A stretch of DNA of 64,000 nt from Psychrosphaera ytuae (GTDB lineage: Bacteria > Pseudomonadota > Gammaproteobacteria > Enterobacterales > Alteromonadaceae). This document shows, piece by piece, positions 62,491 to 64,000 of the stretch (the stretch's first letter is position 1; every line of letters starts with the position of its first letter). The stretch is from the NCBI RefSeq assembly GCF_017638545.1, contig NZ_CP072110.1, forward strand, positions 1,488,001 through 1,552,000, given 5' to 3'. Below the pieces are notes generated by a model, which saw only the letters and a list, made by a program, of their open reading frames with translations, was not told where the DNA came from and did not search any database. A program made the position numbers and the translations under genes.

Positions 62491-63552
62491 CTAGCCTTCT
62501 AACTCTTTTCGAGTTAAAAACATTGCATCGCCATAACTAAAGAAACGATATTCTTCGGCAATCGCCTCGTTATAGGCTTTTAATATGTTTTGCTTACCAG
62601 AAAAAGCAGACACCAACATTATCAATGTTGACTCAGGAAGGTGGAAGTTCGTCACCATTGCGTCAACTAACTTAAATTCAAAACCAGGATAGATAAAAAT
62701 GTCTGTCTCGCCTGTAAATGGTGTCAATTGTTCGAATTGCTTGGTGGCCATTTCTGATTTCCAAGCAGCAGATTCAAGCGAACGAACAGAGGTAGTGCCT
62801 ACTGCAATAACCCGACCACCCGCTTTTTTGGTTTCGATGACAGCATCAACAACATCTTGAGGAACTTCTGCGTATTCAGAGTGCATTTTGTGTTCAGTCA
62901 CGTCATCAACTCGGATTGACTGGAACGTACCCGCTCCAACATGTAGCGTCACAAATGCTTTTTTGGCGCCTTTAGCTTCAATTTTTGCTAACAATTCTTC
63001 AGTAAAGTGAAGTCCTGCTGTTGGGGCCGCTACTGCACCAGGCTTTTCATTGTAAACCGTTTGATAACGCTCTTTGTCATCTTCTGTATCAGGGCGGTCA
63101 ATATAGGGCGGTAATGGCATGTGGCCATGTTGTTCTAGCAGGTTTAATACTGGTGTCTCACCTTCAAATCGCAACTCAAACAAGTCGTCGTGACGTTGTA
63201 CCATTTGTGCACTAATACCGCCGTCAAAGTGAATGACATTGCCAGGTTTTGGCGATTTGTTGGCACGTACATGAGCCAAAACTGAATGTTCGTCTAATAA
63301 ACGTTCAACCAAAATTTCAACTTTACCACCGGAACTTTTTTGGCCGAATAAGCGTGCCGGAATTACTCTAGTATTGTTAAAGATCAACAAATCACCGGGC
63401 TCGATCAATTCGATAATTTCTTCAAATTGACGATGAGTAATCTCGCCCGTCTCACCATTTAATTGCATCAACCTACTGGCTGAGCGCTCTTTTTTGGGTG
63501 ATTTAGCGATTAATTTTTCAGGTAAATCAAAATGAAAATCTGCGACTTGCAC
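62491..63552 (-). CDS. queA: S-adenosylmethionine:tRNA ribosyltransferase-isomerase QueA
   Basis: Makes epoxyqueuosine from preQ1 in tRNA using SAM. Motifs are DFHFDLPEKLIAKSPKKERS, GDLLIFNNTRVIPARLFG, MPLPPYIDRPD, KPGAVAAPTAGLHFTEELL and TFQSIRVDDVTEHKMHSEY. The start is a GTG at 63552 with AGGTGT upstream. Length is 353, near E. coli (356). It precedes tgt in the queuosine operon. Confidence 0.98.
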   Translation of the reverse strand: MQVADFHFDLPEKLIAKSPKKERSASRLMQLNGETGEITHRQFEEIIELIEPGDLLIFNNTRVIPARLFGQKSSGGKVEILVERLLDEHSVLAHVRANKSPKPGNVIHFDGGISAQMVQRHDDLFELRFEGETPVLNLLEQHGHMPLPPYIDRPDTEDDKERYQTVYNEKPGAVAAPTAGLHFTEELLAKIEAKGAKKAFVTLHVGAGTFQSIRVDDVTEHKMHSEYAEVPQDVVDAVIETKKAGGRVIAVGTTSVRSLESAAWKSEMATKQFEQLTPFTGETDIFIYPGFEFKLVDAMVTNFHLPESTLIMLVSAFSGKQNILKAYNEAIAEEYRFFSYGDAMFLTRKELEG

Positions 63553-63720
63553 AACACACCTATAAACGTAAAACAGAAACTAAAAAAATTTGCGCAGAAT
63601 TATACCAGTGTTTGACTTATAACCACACTAAAACCATTCACAGAAACTCGAATGTTAACTTGTTAATTTATGAATTAGTTTATAAAGTATCCTCTCAGGT
63701 AAAGTTTTTAGGTAGGGAAA

Positions 63721-64000
63721 ATGCCGCAGTTGCTGCCACTTTTATTGATCACCTCTGATTTTCGTACTAAACGGCTGTTAATGGAAAAAATTAACTCGTT
63801 ACAACTGTTTGACATTGATACCGTCCCTGATAGCAGTATTGCTATCGAGCACCTCAAGCGTAAAAAATACCAATTTATCATTTCAGAAATTAACGCGGGA
63901 AAGGTAGATGGCTGGAGTTTATCCAGTTTAATTCGTTCAGATATTTACAAGTCTGACAAAAAAGTCCCTATCGTCCTACTAACCGATACACATTGCGAGC
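63721..64000 (+). CDS. Receiver-like regulator (N-terminal part; runs off the right edge)
   Basis: The first 93 residues resemble a response-regulator receiver fold: strand 1 LLPLLLITSDFRTKRLLMEK with Asp13, an alpha/beta pattern, and YQFIISEINAGKVDGWSL at the phosphoacceptor loop, then VPIVLLTDTH. The phosphoacceptor position appears to be Glu56, not Asp, and only one Asp is in the first acidic site, so phosphorylation is doubtful. The ATG is preceded by AGGTAGGG. The output domain is outside the window. It is divergent from queA. Confidence 0.6.
   Translation, partial: MPQLLPLLLITSDFRTKRLLMEKINSLQLFDIDTVPDSSIAIEHLKRKKYQFIISEINAGKVDGWSLSSLIRSDIYKSDKKVPIVLLTDTHCE

Overview
The window is a chromosomal segment of a Gram-negative gammaproteobacterium, most likely a marine Alteromonadales-type organism (the Colwellia/Thalassotalea/Pseudoalteromonas neighbourhood). 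This follows from the complete dcw cell-wall/division cluster, the nadB/rpoE-rseABC-lepA-lepB-rnc-era-recO-pdxJ-acpS block, fldB/xerD-dsbC-recJ, sdhE/ygfX next to ygfZ, and queA-tgt-yajC-secDF, together with marine-type accessory genes (secreted nucleases, S46 peptidase, CadC-like regulator). The genus cannot be fixed from the sequence alone. No tRNA, rRNA, CRISPR array, insertion sequence, prophage or transposase was seen.

Region 1 (1-16.8 kb, all minus strand): mraZ-rsmH-ftsL-ftsI-murE-murF-mraY-murD-ftsW-murG-murC-ddlB-ftsQ-ftsA-ftsZ, tightly packed with many start/stop overlaps; ftsZ runs off the left edge. A sigma70-like promoter and a direct-repeat MraZ operator precede mraZ.

Region 2 (16.9-29.7 kb): accessory genes. 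These are a DUF4382 lipoprotein, a DesK/NarL-type two-component pair divergent from a membrane protein and a TPR protein, small conserved proteins, an alpha/beta hydrolase, two consecutive secreted nucleases (one with FN3, lamin-tail-like and PKD modules), and a DUF3034-like protein translationally coupled to a lipoprotein truncated haemoglobin.

Region 3 (29.8-41.0 kb): a membrane-anchored winged-helix regulator, fldB, xerD-dsbC-recJ, an ABC exporter whose permease has a His-rich loop, an S46 peptidase and a patatin-like protein.

Region 4 (41.1-57.3 kb): acpS to rpoE on the minus strand (envelope stress, protein export, ribosome and RNA processing, DNA repair), divergent nadB, ygfX-sdhE, ygfZ-slyD, an unusual MCP fused to a PilZ-like domain, and a YacL-like protein.

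Region 5 (57.3-57.9 kb) looks empty for protein but carries the most interesting element. It is a G/A-rich stretch with about 28 GGA triplets in 250 nt, several in small hairpin loops, ending in a strong intrinsic terminator. An 18-20 bp UvrY/GacA-type palindrome lies about 190 bp upstream. I read it as a CsrB/RsmZ-type small RNA that sequesters CsrA.

Region 6 (57.9-64 kb): secF-secD-yajC-tgt-queA on the minus strand, then the start of a divergent receiver-like protein with Glu where the phosphoacceptor Asp is expected, cut by the right edge.
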